From positions 538,585 through 602,584 of the forward strand of contig NZ_SNXS01000005.1 in NCBI RefSeq assembly GCF_004362525.1: 64,000 nt of DNA, read 5' to 3'. The DNA is from Roseateles toxinivorans. Lineage in GTDB: Bacteria; Pseudomonadota; Gammaproteobacteria; Burkholderiales; Burkholderiaceae_C. The notes below the pieces were generated by a model. That model was not told where the DNA came from and did no database searches. It saw only the letters and a program-made list of their open reading frames with translations. Positions 1 through 8,217 of this stretch are shown piece by piece; position 1 is the first letter of the stretch, and every line of letters begins with the position of its first letter. The translations under genes were made by a program, and so were the position numbers.

Positions 1-1
1 C

Positions 2-829
2 TACAACTCTTTCGTGATACTGGACAACGGCCGACTGGTGACCAAGAACCTGTCGGACCGCACACCGGCCCAGCTCAGCGTCATCGATGCCGATACGCTG
101 AAACCGGTCGGCGAGCCGGTGCATGCCCCCGAGCCGTCGATCGCGCGGATCAGCGCCATCGGCAACACGGTCTATCTGGTGGGCACGCGTAGCGTCATGC
201 GCTATCGGTGGGACGAGCCGGCGCAGACCCTGCGGCTCGATGCCGACTGGCGCTTCGATTACATCGGCGACAGCGCGCAGACCTACGGCTGGGACATCGT
301 GCTCGACGGCCGCAACGCCTGGTTCATGGACAACGGCCAGCATCGCTACCTGTACAAGATGGTCGGCTCCGGCGTCGGCCGCACGGCCAACCGACTGCTG
401 CGCGTGTCGATGAGCGACGCCCGCGACCACCAGGCCTTGCCGGTCAGCGGCCTGGCCGGCGGCAGCATCACCAACCCACCGCTGTACGACGCGCGGCGGC
501 GCATCGTCGTCGGCCACGACGCGGCCAACCGCGTGCTGCGCGCCTGGCGCCTGGAGGCGGACGACCGCACGCTGACACCGCTGTGGCAGAAAGCGCCGTT
601 CGGCATGGCCAGCCACGCTCTGCTCTACCCCGACAGCGGCGAGCTGGTCGTCAATGACTACCGGCGCGGCGGTGAGGAGGTGGTGGTGCTGGACATTGCC
701 AGCGGCCATGAACTCGGCCGCGTGCGCAGCGGCGGTCTGACCCAGGGCGTGGTCTTTCCCAGCCCGGGCTGGAGCCGCGACTGCTACTGGTCGTCGATGG
801 GCCGGCTGGCCCGTATCTTTGTGCAATGA
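2..829 (+). CDS. Propeller-like protein, C-terminal part (5' end outside window)
   Basis: The reading frame is open to the first base, so only the last 275 or so residues are present and the true start lies upstream. The translation has spaced beta-strand-like units with alternating small polar and hydrophobic residues (for example AIGNTVYLVG, RIVVGHDAANRVLRAW, GELVVNDY), which resembles a PQQ/NHL/SMP-30-type beta-propeller. No catalytic motif is visible. The stop codon overlaps a possible upstream ATG of the SDR gene, and the run continues with an MBL-fold protein and a haloalkane dehalogenase, so all four are probably co-transcribed. Function unknown; fold assignment is an inference from strand pattern only. 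Confidence 0.6.
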   Translation, partial: YNSFVILDNGRLVTKNLSDRTPAQLSVIDADTLKPVGEPVHAPEPSIARISAIGNTVYLVGTRSVMRYRWDEPAQTLRLDADWRFDYIGDSAQTYGWDIVLDGRNAWFMDNGQHRYLYKMVGSGVGRTANRLLRVSMSDARDHQALPVSGLAGGSITNPPLYDARRRIVVGHDAANRVLRAWRLEADDRTLTPLWQKAPFGMASHALLYPDSGELVVNDYRRGGEEVVVLDIASGHELGRVRSGGLTQGVVFPSPGWSRDCYWSSMGRLARIFVQ

Positions 830-849
830 ACAACGAAACAGGGGCGGAC

Positions 850-1641
850 ATGGGCAAGACGATTCTGATCACCGGCGCCGGCAGCGGCATCGGCCGCGAC
901 GCCGCCTTCGCGCTGGCCGCGCGCGGCCATGCGGTCATCGCCACCACCTTCAGCGAAGCCCAGGCCGAGGCGCTGCGGGCTGAATGCACGATGCGCAGGC
1001 AGCCGCTGCAGGTCTTCAAGCTCGACATCACCGACGCCACCGACCGCGAGCGCCTGCGCGGGCTGGAGCTGGACGTGCTGATCAACAACGCCGCCGTCGG
1101 AGAGTCGGGCTCACTGGCCGAGGTTGATGTGGACCGCATCCGCCGCCTGTTCGAGGTCAATGTGTTCGCCACGCTGGAGCTGACCCAGCTCGCGCTGGCC
1201 GGCATGATTACGCGCAGCCGCGGCACGGTGCTGTTCATCAGCTCGATCGCCGGGCGCGTGCCCATGCCCTTCCTGATGCCCTATTCGATGAGCAAGTTCG
1301 CGCTGTCGGCGGCCGGCGCCGGCCTGCGCGCCGAGCTGGACCAGCTGGGCTGCGGCGTGCAGGTGGCGCTGATCGAACCGGGCGCCATCCACACCGGCTT
1401 CAACCAGGCGATGACGGCCAGCAAGTACGCCTGGATGGGGCCGCAATCCTATTTCCATGACCAGGCCGAGCAGCTCAAGGCCCGCGAGGCCCGCGTGTTC
1501 AAGCTGCTGGAGGCGCGCAGCACCGATTCGATCGTGAGGCAGATCGTCAAGGCCGCCGAGGCACGGCGGCCGCGGCTGCGCTATGTGGCGCCCTGGATAC
1601 AGGGTCTGTTCGTCCGGCTGGCGCGCATCTTCGGCGCCTGA
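850..1641 (+). CDS. Short-chain dehydrogenase/reductase (SDR)
   Basis: NAD(P)-dependent oxidoreductase of the classical SDR family, 263 residues, normal for the family. Visible motifs are the cofactor loop TGAGSGIG (residues 8-15), the structural NNAA (about 79-82), a catalytic serine in ISSIAG (about 131) and the YxxxK pair Y145/K149 in YSMSK. I place the start at the ATG at 850 because a purine-rich Shine-Dalgarno (aggggcgg) precedes it and the cofactor loop then sits at the usual position; an in-frame ATG at 826 that overlaps the previous stop (ATGA) is the alternative. Substrate cannot be read from sequence. It sits between the propeller-like gene and the MBL-fold gene on the same strand. 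Confidence 0.93.
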   Translation: MGKTILITGAGSGIGRDAAFALAARGHAVIATTFSEAQAEALRAECTMRRQPLQVFKLDITDATDRERLRGLELDVLINNAAVGESGSLAEVDVDRIRRLFEVNVFATLELTQLALAGMITRSRGTVLFISSIAGRVPMPFLMPYSMSKFALSAAGAGLRAELDQLGCGVQVALIEPGAIHTGFNQAMTASKYAWMGPQSYFHDQAEQLKAREARVFKLLEARSTDSIVRQIVKAAEARRPRLRYVAPWIQGLFVRLARIFGA

Positions 1642-1657
1642 TATCAAGGAATACAAG

Positions 1658-2740
1658 ATGAGCAAGACTCGACGTCGACTGATGGGCCTGTTGATCGTCC
1701 TGATGCTGCTGGGCACCGCGGCCTACGCGCTGCGCGCGCGCCTCGCCATGGCATTGGCCGGGCCACTGGCCGTCGAGCGCCTGAGCGCCGACATCCAGGC
1801 CACCTTGCCCGACGGCCTGCACGTGGGCCTGTGCGGCGCCGGTTCGCCCTTCCCCGACGAGCTGCGCTCCGGCCCCTGTACCGTGGTGCTGGCCGGCCAG
1901 CGGCTGTTCGTCTTCGATGCCGGCAATGCCAGCGCGCGCAATATCGCCAAGCTGGGCTTCAACCCGGGCCGCATCGAGGCGCTGTTCCTGACGCACTTCC
2001 ACTCCGACCATATCGACGGCCTGGGCGAGTTGCTGCTGCAGCGCTGGGTCTCGGCCTCGAACCGCGAGCCGCTGCCCGTACATGGCCCGGACGGCGTGGC
2101 GCCGCTGCTGGCCGGCCTGATGCAGACCTATGCGCCGGACCGCCAGTACCGCGTGGCCCACCATGGCGACGCCATCATGCCGGCCAGCGGCTTCGGTGGG
2201 CGCGCCATGCCCTTCGCGCTGCAGGGCGAGGCGCCGCAGGTGCTGTTGAAGGACGGCGAACTGGAGATCAGTGCCTTCGCCGTCAATCACGCGCCGATTC
2301 ATCCGGCCGTCGGCTACCGCATCCGCTACAAGGGCCGCAGCGTCGTGCTAAGCGGCGACACCGTCAAGTCCGCGGCGGTGCAGAGTGCCGCCGCGGATGC
2401 CGACCTGCTGGTGCACGAGGCGCTGTCGCTGCCGCTGATGGCCCTGTTGCAGCAGGCCGCCGGCCAGGCCGGCCGCGCCAATCTGAAGCAGATCTTCAAG
2501 GACATCGAGAACTACCACGCCACGCCCGAGCAGGCCGCAGAGACCGCCCGTGACGCCAGGGTCGGCTATCTGCTGCTCAACCACATCGTGCCCACCTTGC
2601 CACCACTGCCTGGCATGGAAGCTGCCTTCCTGGGCGATGCGCCGAGCATCTTCAGCGGCCCGCTGCGCGTCGGCGTGGACGGCGACTTCATCAGCTTGCC
2701 GGCAGGCTCCAAGGCGATCAGCGCCAGCCGCCGTTTCTAG
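1658..2740 (+). CDS. Membrane-anchored metallo-beta-lactamase-fold hydrolase
   Basis: 360 residues. An N-terminal hydrophobic helix (about 9-25) after three arginines suggests an inner-membrane anchor or uncleaved signal. The zinc-binding signature HFHSDH is present (H113, H115, D117, H118), followed by NHAPIHPAVGYRI, a GDT motif and LLNHIVP, which supply further metal ligands of the MBL fold, so it should be a catalytically competent metal hydrolase of the arylsulfatase/RNase Z-like group. ATG at 1658 is chosen over the longer frame because AAGGA precedes it and the hydrophobic anchor follows at once. It starts 16 bases after the SDR stop and is followed 10 bases later by the dehalogenase gene. 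Substrate unknown. Confidence 0.88.
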   Translation: MSKTRRRLMGLLIVLMLLGTAAYALRARLAMALAGPLAVERLSADIQATLPDGLHVGLCGAGSPFPDELRSGPCTVVLAGQRLFVFDAGNASARNIAKLGFNPGRIEALFLTHFHSDHIDGLGELLLQRWVSASNREPLPVHGPDGVAPLLAGLMQTYAPDRQYRVAHHGDAIMPASGFGGRAMPFALQGEAPQVLLKDGELEISAFAVNHAPIHPAVGYRIRYKGRSVVLSGDTVKSAAVQSAAADADLLVHEALSLPLMALLQQAAGQAGRANLKQIFKDIENYHATPEQAAETARDARVGYLLLNHIVPTLPPLPGMEAAFLGDAPSIFSGPLRVGVDGDFISLPAGSKAISASRRF

Positions 2741-2750
2741 AGGTCCAGCG

Positions 2751-3665
2751 ATGCGAACCCTGCCCACCGTCAACAAGGTCCTGCGCACCCCGCCCGAGCG
2801 CTTCGCCGGGCTGAACGACTTTCCGTACGAGCCGCACTACACCGAGGTCGGCGGCCTGCGCATCGCGCACGTCGACGCCGGGCCGCGCGATGCACCGCTG
2901 GTGCTCCTGATGCATGGAGAGCCCACCTGGTCCTACCTCTACCGCAAGATGATTCCGGTGCTGGTCAACGCCGGCTATCGCGTGATCGCACCCGACCTGG
3001 TCGGCTTCGGCCGCTCCGACAAGCCTGCCCGCAAGGCCGACTACAGTTACAACAACCATGTGCAATGGATGTGCGCCTGGATGGAGGCGCTGGACCTGCG
3101 TGGCATGACGCTGTTCTGCCAGGACTGGGGCTCGCTGATCGGGTTGCGCATGGTGGCCGAGGCCCCGCAGCGCTTCGACCGCGTGGCGCTGGCCAATGGC
3201 GGCCTGCCCACCGGCACCGAGCCGGTGCCGCGCGCCTTCCGGCTGTGGCGCGCCTTCGCGCGCTACAGCCCCTGGTTCCCGATCGGCCGCATCGTCAAGA
3301 CCGGCTGCGCGCTGGGCCTGAGCCCACAGGCCATGGCCGCCTATGACGCGCCGTTCCCGACCCGGCGCCACCGCATCGCCGCACGCCTGTTCCCCGGCTT
3401 CGTGCCGACCTCGCCCAAGGACCCTGAACGCGCCAACAACGAGCGCGCCTGGGAGGTGCTGAAGCACTGGGACAAGCCGTTTCTGACCCTGTTCAGCAAC
3501 CGCGATCCGGTGACCCGCGGCGGGCACAAGATCTTTCACCGGCTGGTGCCGGGCGCCAAGGGTCAGGCCCATTCGGTGACGCGCGGGGCGGGTCACTTTC
3601 TGCAGGAGGACAAGGGCACCGAGGTCGCGCTGGCGCTGGTGGCCTTCATGCGCACGGGGCCTTAA
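2751..3665 (+). CDS. Haloalkane dehalogenase (subfamily HLD-I-like)
   Basis: Alpha/beta-hydrolase predicted to hydrolyse carbon-halogen bonds to alcohol and halide. 304 residues, usual for the family. The N-terminal HGEPTWSYLYRKM block forms the oxyanion hole. The nucleophile is aspartate, not serine (QDWGS, D125), with the adjacent halide-stabilising W126. The acid is D252 in NRDPVTRGG, placed after the lid as in subfamily I enzymes, and the base is H282 in GAGHFLQED. Lid-region tryptophans (LWRAF, SPWF) could be the second halide ligand. It closes a four-gene plus-strand run. Some natural members of this family have no known halogenated substrate, so the physiological role stays open. The start at 2751 is 10 bases after the previous stop. 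Confidence 0.9.
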   Translation: MRTLPTVNKVLRTPPERFAGLNDFPYEPHYTEVGGLRIAHVDAGPRDAPLVLLMHGEPTWSYLYRKMIPVLVNAGYRVIAPDLVGFGRSDKPARKADYSYNNHVQWMCAWMEALDLRGMTLFCQDWGSLIGLRMVAEAPQRFDRVALANGGLPTGTEPVPRAFRLWRAFARYSPWFPIGRIVKTGCALGLSPQAMAAYDAPFPTRRHRIAARLFPGFVPTSPKDPERANNERAWEVLKHWDKPFLTLFSNRDPVTRGGHKIFHRLVPGAKGQAHSVTRGAGHFLQEDKGTEVALALVAFMRTGP

Positions 3666-3684
3666 GCGCCGGCTTAGCGCCCGC

Positions 3685-4845
3685 TCAGGCTCTGCGCAAA
3701 CTCAGCTCGGCGCGCAGGCCGCCTTCAGGCCGGTTGCTCAGGCGCAGCTCGCCGCCCTGGCGCAGGGTCAGGTCACGCGCGATGTATAGACCCAGGCCGC
3801 TACCGCCGGTGGCGCGGTTGCGCGAGGACTCGACGCGATAGAAGGGCTGGAACACCGCCTCCAGCTGCGCCTCGGGAATGCCGGGGCCCTGATCGTCGAT
3901 GCGTAGCAGCACGCGATCGCCCTGCACCGCCACCGTAAGCTCGGCGCGTTCACCGTAGCGCAGCGCATTGCCGAGCAGATTGCCCAGCACGCGGCGCAGC
4001 GCCGTCGGCTGCACACAGGCCAGGGCCGGCCCGCCATGTACCGTCAGCGAGTGGCCCTGCTCGACCAGATCGTCGGCCAGCGACTGGGCCAAGGCCAGCA
4101 CATCCACACTGACCATGGCCTCGCCGGCATGGGCGCCGCGGAACACCTGCAGCACCGACTCGATCAGCGCGTCCATCTCATGGATGTCAGCCACGCAGCG
4201 CTGCGCGGCGGGCTCATGGTCCAGCGTCTCCAGACGCAGCCGCATGCGCGTCAGCGGGGTGCGCAAATCGTGCGAGATCGCCGCCACCAGCAGGCCACGC
4301 GCCTTGAACTGCTGCTGCAGCTGGCCGGCCATCTGGTTGAACACCTGGGCCGCCTCGCGTACCTCGACCGTGCCCTGGTCTTCGTCCAGCTTCGGTGGCG
4401 CGGCGTCGCGCTGCAGCGCCTCGCCCAGGCCGTGGGCGGCGGCCGACAGGCGCCGCATCGGCCGCGACAGCCAGGCCGCACCCAGCCAGGCCGCCAGCGC
4501 AATGATCAGCATGCGCACCCCATAGTCCAGGGCCAGCAACCAGCCGGGCAGACCCCGCTCGGCACGGCCGACTTGTGGAGGGGATGGCGGGCCTACGTGC
4601 TCGGGCGGCCGCGGCGGGCCATCGGCTCGACCACCCATCGGCGGCAGCGACGGAAAGATCAGAAGGCGCGACCAGGCGGATGGCACTTCACGCGCCGGCC
4701 CACCCTCATGCCCAACATCGGGCCGCCCGACCTGCGACATGACCAGCGAGAAGGCCAGGAAATGGCTGCCCACCAGAGTCACCCACAGCAGGATGAACAG
4801 GCGCTTGAACAGAGTGTCGCGCCAGCAGCGTTTCAGCCAATTCAT
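3685..4845 (-). CDS. EnvZ-type sensor histidine kinase
   Basis: Inner-membrane sensor kinase, 386 residues. TM1 is about residues 15-37; a short periplasmic loop of roughly 70 residues rich in proline and glycine follows; TM2 (about 105-125) leads into a HAMP linker. The HisKA motif ISHDLRTPL carries the phosphorylated H192. The ATPase domain shows the N box (NLLGNALRYG), the G1 box (DDQGPGIP) and the G2 box (GGSGLGLYIARD). The loop is too small and low in complexity for a structured ligand domain, so the signal may be sensed in the membrane, as in EnvZ. Its start ATG overlaps the stop of the response regulator gene by 4 bases (ATGA), which argues for translational coupling. Confidence 0.93.
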   Translation of the reverse strand: MNWLKRCWRDTLFKRLFILLWVTLVGSHFLAFSLVMSQVGRPDVGHEGGPAREVPSAWSRLLIFPSLPPMGGRADGPPRPPEHVGPPSPPQVGRAERGLPGWLLALDYGVRMLIIALAAWLGAAWLSRPMRRLSAAAHGLGEALQRDAAPPKLDEDQGTVEVREAAQVFNQMAGQLQQQFKARGLLVAAISHDLRTPLTRMRLRLETLDHEPAAQRCVADIHEMDALIESVLQVFRGAHAGEAMVSVDVLALAQSLADDLVEQGHSLTVHGGPALACVQPTALRRVLGNLLGNALRYGERAELTVAVQGDRVLLRIDDQGPGIPEAQLEAVFQPFYRVESSRNRATGGSGLGLYIARDLTLRQGGELRLSNRPEGGLRAELSLRRA

Positions 4846-5555
4846 GTGCTGACCTTCACGTCGAACAGATAGCCCTCGCCGCGCAAGGTGCGTATCAAGC
4901 GCGGCTCGCGCGGCGAGTCGCCGAGCTTCTGGCGCAGCCGCGAAACGGCCAGATCGACGCTTCGGTCATTGACCTCGACGCCGGGCGCCCGGGTCAGCTC
5001 GATCAGCTGGTCGCGGCTGAGCACCCGACCGGGGCGTTCGACGAAGGCGCTGAGCAGCCGGAACTCGGCGCTGGACAGTGCCACCACCACCTGCTGCGGC
5101 GAGACCAGCTGGCGCAGCAACCGGTCGAACGCCCAGCCCTCGAAGCGCAGCTGGCGCGAGGGCTGTGGTGCGGCACCCTGTGGGGCGCTACCTTTGCCGG
5201 CGCGGCGCAGCACGGCATTGATGCGGGCCACCAGCTCGCGTGGCTCGAACGGTTTGCCCAGATAGTCATCGGCGCCCATTTCCAGGCCGACGATGCGGCT
5301 GCCCGGGTCGCCCTGGGCGGTCAGCATGATCACCGGCGTGGCGTGCTGCTGGGCGATCCAGCGGCACAGGTCCAGGCCGCTGGCATCGGGCAGCATGATG
5401 TCCAGCACGACCAGGTCGAAGGCCGAGGCTCCGAGGATCTGGCGCATCTGCCTGCCATCGGCGGCGACGCTGACCTGCATGCCGAAGCGCTCCAGAAAGG
5501 CCTGCAGGCCCTGGCGGATTTCGCTGTCGTCATCGACCACCAGACATCGGATCAT
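4842..5555 (-). CDS. OmpR-family response regulator
   Basis: 237 residues. The receiver domain has the acidic pocket VDDD near residue 8, phospho-acceptor D52 in VVLDIMLPD, and the switch lysine in GKPFEPRELVARI. The C-terminal winged helix (about 135-232) has the OmpR signature RVLSRDQLIELTRAPGVE and a DNA-recognition helix around SVDLAVSRLRQKLGD. I start at MIRCLVV (5555): the longer open frame upstream is low-complexity and runs into the intergenic repeats. The gene comes first in a two-gene operon with the kinase. The paired kinase is the presumed phospho-donor; target genes cannot be identified, although the repeat-bearing region next door separates it from carbonic anhydrase. Confidence 0.94.
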   Translation of the reverse strand: MIRCLVVDDDSEIRQGLQAFLERFGMQVSVAADGRQMRQILGASAFDLVVLDIMLPDASGLDLCRWIAQQHATPVIMLTAQGDPGSRIVGLEMGADDYLGKPFEPRELVARINAVLRRAGKGSAPQGAAPQPSRQLRFEGWAFDRLLRQLVSPQQVVVALSSAEFRLLSAFVERPGRVLSRDQLIELTRAPGVEVNDRSVDLAVSRLRQKLGDSPREPRLIRTLRGEGYLFDVKVST

Positions 5556-5680
5556 CGGCTTCCCTCGTCGCGCATCGGGCGGCAATGCCCACCGACAAGG
5601 TGGCGGCACAGACGACCGACAGAGCGCGATTGAACCTGCCGGCTGTTTCGGTGGTATCGCTGGTTTGTGTCGGGTTCGAC

Positions 5681-5777
5681 ACATCCAGTCAGTTGGGGCC
5701 AGAGCTAAAGGTCTGACCCGCAAGGCGTCCAGCGAGTTGGGGTCAGAGCTAAAGGTCTGACCCGCAAGGTCATTAGT
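5681..5777. repeat. Two tandem copies of a 35-bp palindromic intergenic repeat
   Basis: Copies at 5691-5725 and 5735-5769 match at 34 of 35 bases and repeat with a 44-base period, including the preceding TCCAG. Each holds a near-perfect hairpin, GGGTCAGAGC-TAAA-GGTCTGACCC in the second copy. The tail of the second copy (GGTCATTAGTTTG) runs into the carbonic anhydrase gene and includes its stop codon. A related copy with the same flanks lies at 25895-25960. I read them as members of a small dispersed palindromic repeat family; they could also act as a terminator-like hairpin for the carbonic anhydrase transcript. Confidence 0.75.
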
Positions 5778-6795
5778 TTGACTCCTTGATCAACCGCCCC
5801 TGCGACGGCTGCACCGGCCGCGCGTTCATCGGGTACAGCCGCGAGAAGATATTGATCTGCTGGTTCGACACCTGCACCGGCTGCTTCAACACCATCCACA
5901 GCACGCCTTCGCTACAGGGCGGCGTGGTCAGCGAACCCATATAGGTGTAGTAGAGCCGGCTCTCCGGCAGCAGCTGGTTCAGGTCCAAGGTGACCTGGGC
6001 CTGCAACAGCTCGTTCTTCTCCAGCGGCAGATTGGCCCAGACGGTCTGTATCAGCGCATGGGTCGAGCCGCGGTCCAGCAGCACGGCGACCACGGCCAGG
6101 CGGCCCTCGCTGTCCTTGTGCACCAGGTGAGCGACCATGTCGAACTGGCGGCCATTGATGCGCTCCTCGCTGGGGCGGTGGAAGTGGAACTGCAAGAGCT
6201 CGTAGCGCCGGCCCATGATCTGGATCGAATTGCCCTGGGCAACGTTGACCTGTACCGTGTGGCCGTTGTCGATGACCGAGAAGTTGCTGGGCTTGTAGTC
6301 GAAGCCTATCGGCTCCAGATCGACGGCAATGCCCTCGCGAATGTCGATCGGGCTCTGGCGCGTGCCGGTGGCGCATTTGTTGAAGTCGGGGCGCAGCTGG
6401 CCCCAGCGCTCGGGGCCGCCCTGGCCCTCATACGCCCAATGGATCTCGGCACCATGGCCCGTGGCTGCAGTGGCTGGCTTCGCACCCTTGCGGCCCGAGG
6501 GCTCGGCAGCGGCGGCCCCGCCCTTGGTGGTCAGCTGCATCTGGCCCGGGGCGCCATCGGGCTTGGTGCCCAGGCGCTCGGCCAGCTTCATGCGCAGGCT
6601 GTCCAGCGATTCATCGGCACCGCGCGAGGCACTGGCGGCCGGCTTGGCCTCGGTGCCGGACTCCTGCTTGGTCTCGGTCTTGATGGCGGCCTTGGCCGGC
6701 GCCTTCTTGACCGGCGCCACCGGCTCATTCGCCATGGCAGAGCCCAGCAGCACGCAGCAGGCCAGACTCAACGCAGCGGATCGTATCTCTCGCAT
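5773..6795 (-). CDS. Alpha-type carbonic anhydrase, periplasmic
   Basis: Zinc enzyme interconverting CO2 and bicarbonate, 340 residues, well above the roughly 220-250 of typical bacterial alpha enzymes. A Sec signal peptide covers about residues 1-23 (cleavage after AMA). A lysine/alanine-rich, low-complexity stretch of around 115 residues follows, then the catalytic domain. Zinc ligands are H204 and H206 (QFHFH) and H223 (AHLVH); the substrate pocket motif SLTTPPCSEG is intact. The position matching the second-shell glutamate before the third histidine appears to be valine. ATG at 6795 has AGGAG eight bases upstream; a GTG immediately before it is an alternative. Monocistronic by context, between the repeat pair and a divergent-looking gap. 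Confidence 0.93.
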   Translation of the reverse strand: MREIRSAALSLACCVLLGSAMANEPVAPVKKAPAKAAIKTETKQESGTEAKPAASASRGADESLDSLRMKLAERLGTKPDGAPGQMQLTTKGGAAAAEPSGRKGAKPATAATGHGAEIHWAYEGQGGPERWGQLRPDFNKCATGTRQSPIDIREGIAVDLEPIGFDYKPSNFSVIDNGHTVQVNVAQGNSIQIMGRRYELLQFHFHRPSEERINGRQFDMVAHLVHKDSEGRLAVVAVLLDRGSTHALIQTVWANLPLEKNELLQAQVTLDLNQLLPESRLYYTYMGSLTTPPCSEGVLWMVLKQPVQVSNQQINIFSRLYPMNARPVQPSQGRLIKESN

Positions 6796-6903
6796 CACCT
6801 GAACTCCTGGCCCCGCAGCGCCTGGTGGCGCCTCAAGAAACGGGGCTCGTCGGGAGGTTTTCGGCAGGACCGGCCTCCAGCTTGAATCGTGCCGAACGGC
6901 AGG

Positions 6904-8115
6904 TCAATCCCGCGGCAGCTGCGGCTTGACCCAGATCCAGGCCACCAATCCTATGCACATCATGCCCATCGAGGTCAGCGCCAGCTGGATGGCCGAATGC
7001 ATCACCAGCGGCGCGATCACACCGGCCACCAGGCCGTTGGCGGCGCTGCCTATGCAGGCCTGCAGCGACGAGGCCATGCCGCGCCGGTCCGGCGCCAGAT
7101 CCAGCACCATCAGGGTCACCACCGGCACCATCAGCGCCCAGCCGAAGGCAAACACGCCGATGGGCAGAAGCGCCCAGGCCGCGTGCGGGGTGAACAGCAG
7201 GTTCAGGACCACATTGACGGCCGAGACCAGGATCATGATGACGAAGCCGTGGCGGATCTGGTGGCGGGCCTTGACCCGGCCGGCCAGGCGCCCGCTCAGG
7301 AAGGCGCCGGCCATGATGCCGCCGATGGTGATGCAGAAGAACCACCAGAACTGCGTCGGCCCCATATGCAGCAGCTCGCCCAGGAACACCGGTGCCGACA
7401 GCACGTAGAGAAACATGCCATTGAACGGTATGCCGCTGGCCATGGCCAGCAGCAGAAAGCGCGGGCTGGAGCACAGCTCCCAGTAGCCGCGCATCAGGTG
7501 GCGCACCTCGAAGGGCTGCTTCTGATCGGCATGCAGGGTCTCGGGCAGCAGGCGCCAGTTGGCGATCAGCAGCAGCGCGCCGACCCCGGTCAGGAACCAG
7601 AAAATCGAATGCCAGTCGGCATGCACGAACAGAAAGCCGCCAACTATGGGCGCGATGGCCGGCGCCACGCCGAAGAAAATCGTCACCTGGGACATCACCC
7701 GCTGCGCATCGGCCGGCGGGAACATGTCACGGATTATGGCTCGCGACACGACGATGCCCGCCCCCGCCGACATGCCCTGCAGCGCGCGGAAGAAGACCAG
7801 CTGACCGATGCTGCTGCTCAAAGCGCAGCCCACCGAGGCAAGGGTGAAGATGGCCAGGCCGACTAGCACCACGGGCCGACGGCCCAGGCTGTCGGACAGC
7901 GCACCGTGGAACAGATTCATCACGGCAAAACCGAACAGATAGGCCGACAGCGTCTGCTGCATCTCCAGCGGCGTGGCGTTCAGCGCGGCGGCGATGCCGG
8001 AAAAGGCGGGCAGATAGGTGTCGATCGAGAACGGGCCGATCATGGCCAGGCAGGCCAGCAGCACGGACAGGGCCCAGCGGGGGGCGCGCCACAGCGTGTT
8101 CGCGTTCGGATTCAT
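6904..8115 (-). CDS. Bcr/CflA-family drug/metabolite efflux transporter (MFS)
   Basis: 403 residues with about 12 predicted membrane helices. The N-terminal FSIDTYLPAF (family signature in TM1), the MFS motif A-like DSLGRRPV between TM2 and TM3, and RALQGMSAGAGIVVSRAIIRD in TM4 place it in the Bcr/CflA proton-driven exporter family (bicyclomycin, chloramphenicol or cysteine-type substrates). The much longer open frame to 9129 is rejected because it crosses the divergent Gfo/Idh gene. The start at 8115 gives a family-typical N-terminus directly before TM1. It is divergent from the oxidoreductase gene at 8218 and shares a 102-base intergenic region with it. The exported compound is not predictable. 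Confidence 0.93.
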   Translation of the reverse strand: MNPNANTLWRAPRWALSVLLACLAMIGPFSIDTYLPAFSGIAAALNATPLEMQQTLSAYLFGFAVMNLFHGALSDSLGRRPVVLVGLAIFTLASVGCALSSSIGQLVFFRALQGMSAGAGIVVSRAIIRDMFPPADAQRVMSQVTIFFGVAPAIAPIVGGFLFVHADWHSIFWFLTGVGALLLIANWRLLPETLHADQKQPFEVRHLMRGYWELCSSPRFLLLAMASGIPFNGMFLYVLSAPVFLGELLHMGPTQFWWFFCITIGGIMAGAFLSGRLAGRVKARHQIRHGFVIMILVSAVNVVLNLLFTPHAAWALLPIGVFAFGWALMVPVVTLMVLDLAPDRRGMASSLQACIGSAANGLVAGVIAPLVMHSAIQLALTSMGMMCIGLVAWIWVKPQLPRD

Positions 8116-8217
8116 CTGGCGGCAGTGTAACGGCCGCCCTGCCGCGGGCGGCTGACGAACACATCGCTGCGCGCACGCCCCTAAACTGGGCGACTTTGCC
8201 TGCTGGGGGTGCACCAC
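8116..8217. promoter_or_regulatory. Divergent intergenic region with GC hairpin
   Basis: This 102-base region must hold promoters for both the MFS exporter (minus) and the Gfo/Idh oxidoreductase (plus). A 7-bp inverted repeat GCCGCCC/GGGCGGC lies at 8133-8152. A TAAACT hexamer at 8182-8187 could be a -10 element for the plus-strand gene, but no good -35 is seen. The GGGGG at 8205-8209 is the likely ribosome site for the ATG at 8218. Confidence 0.35.
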
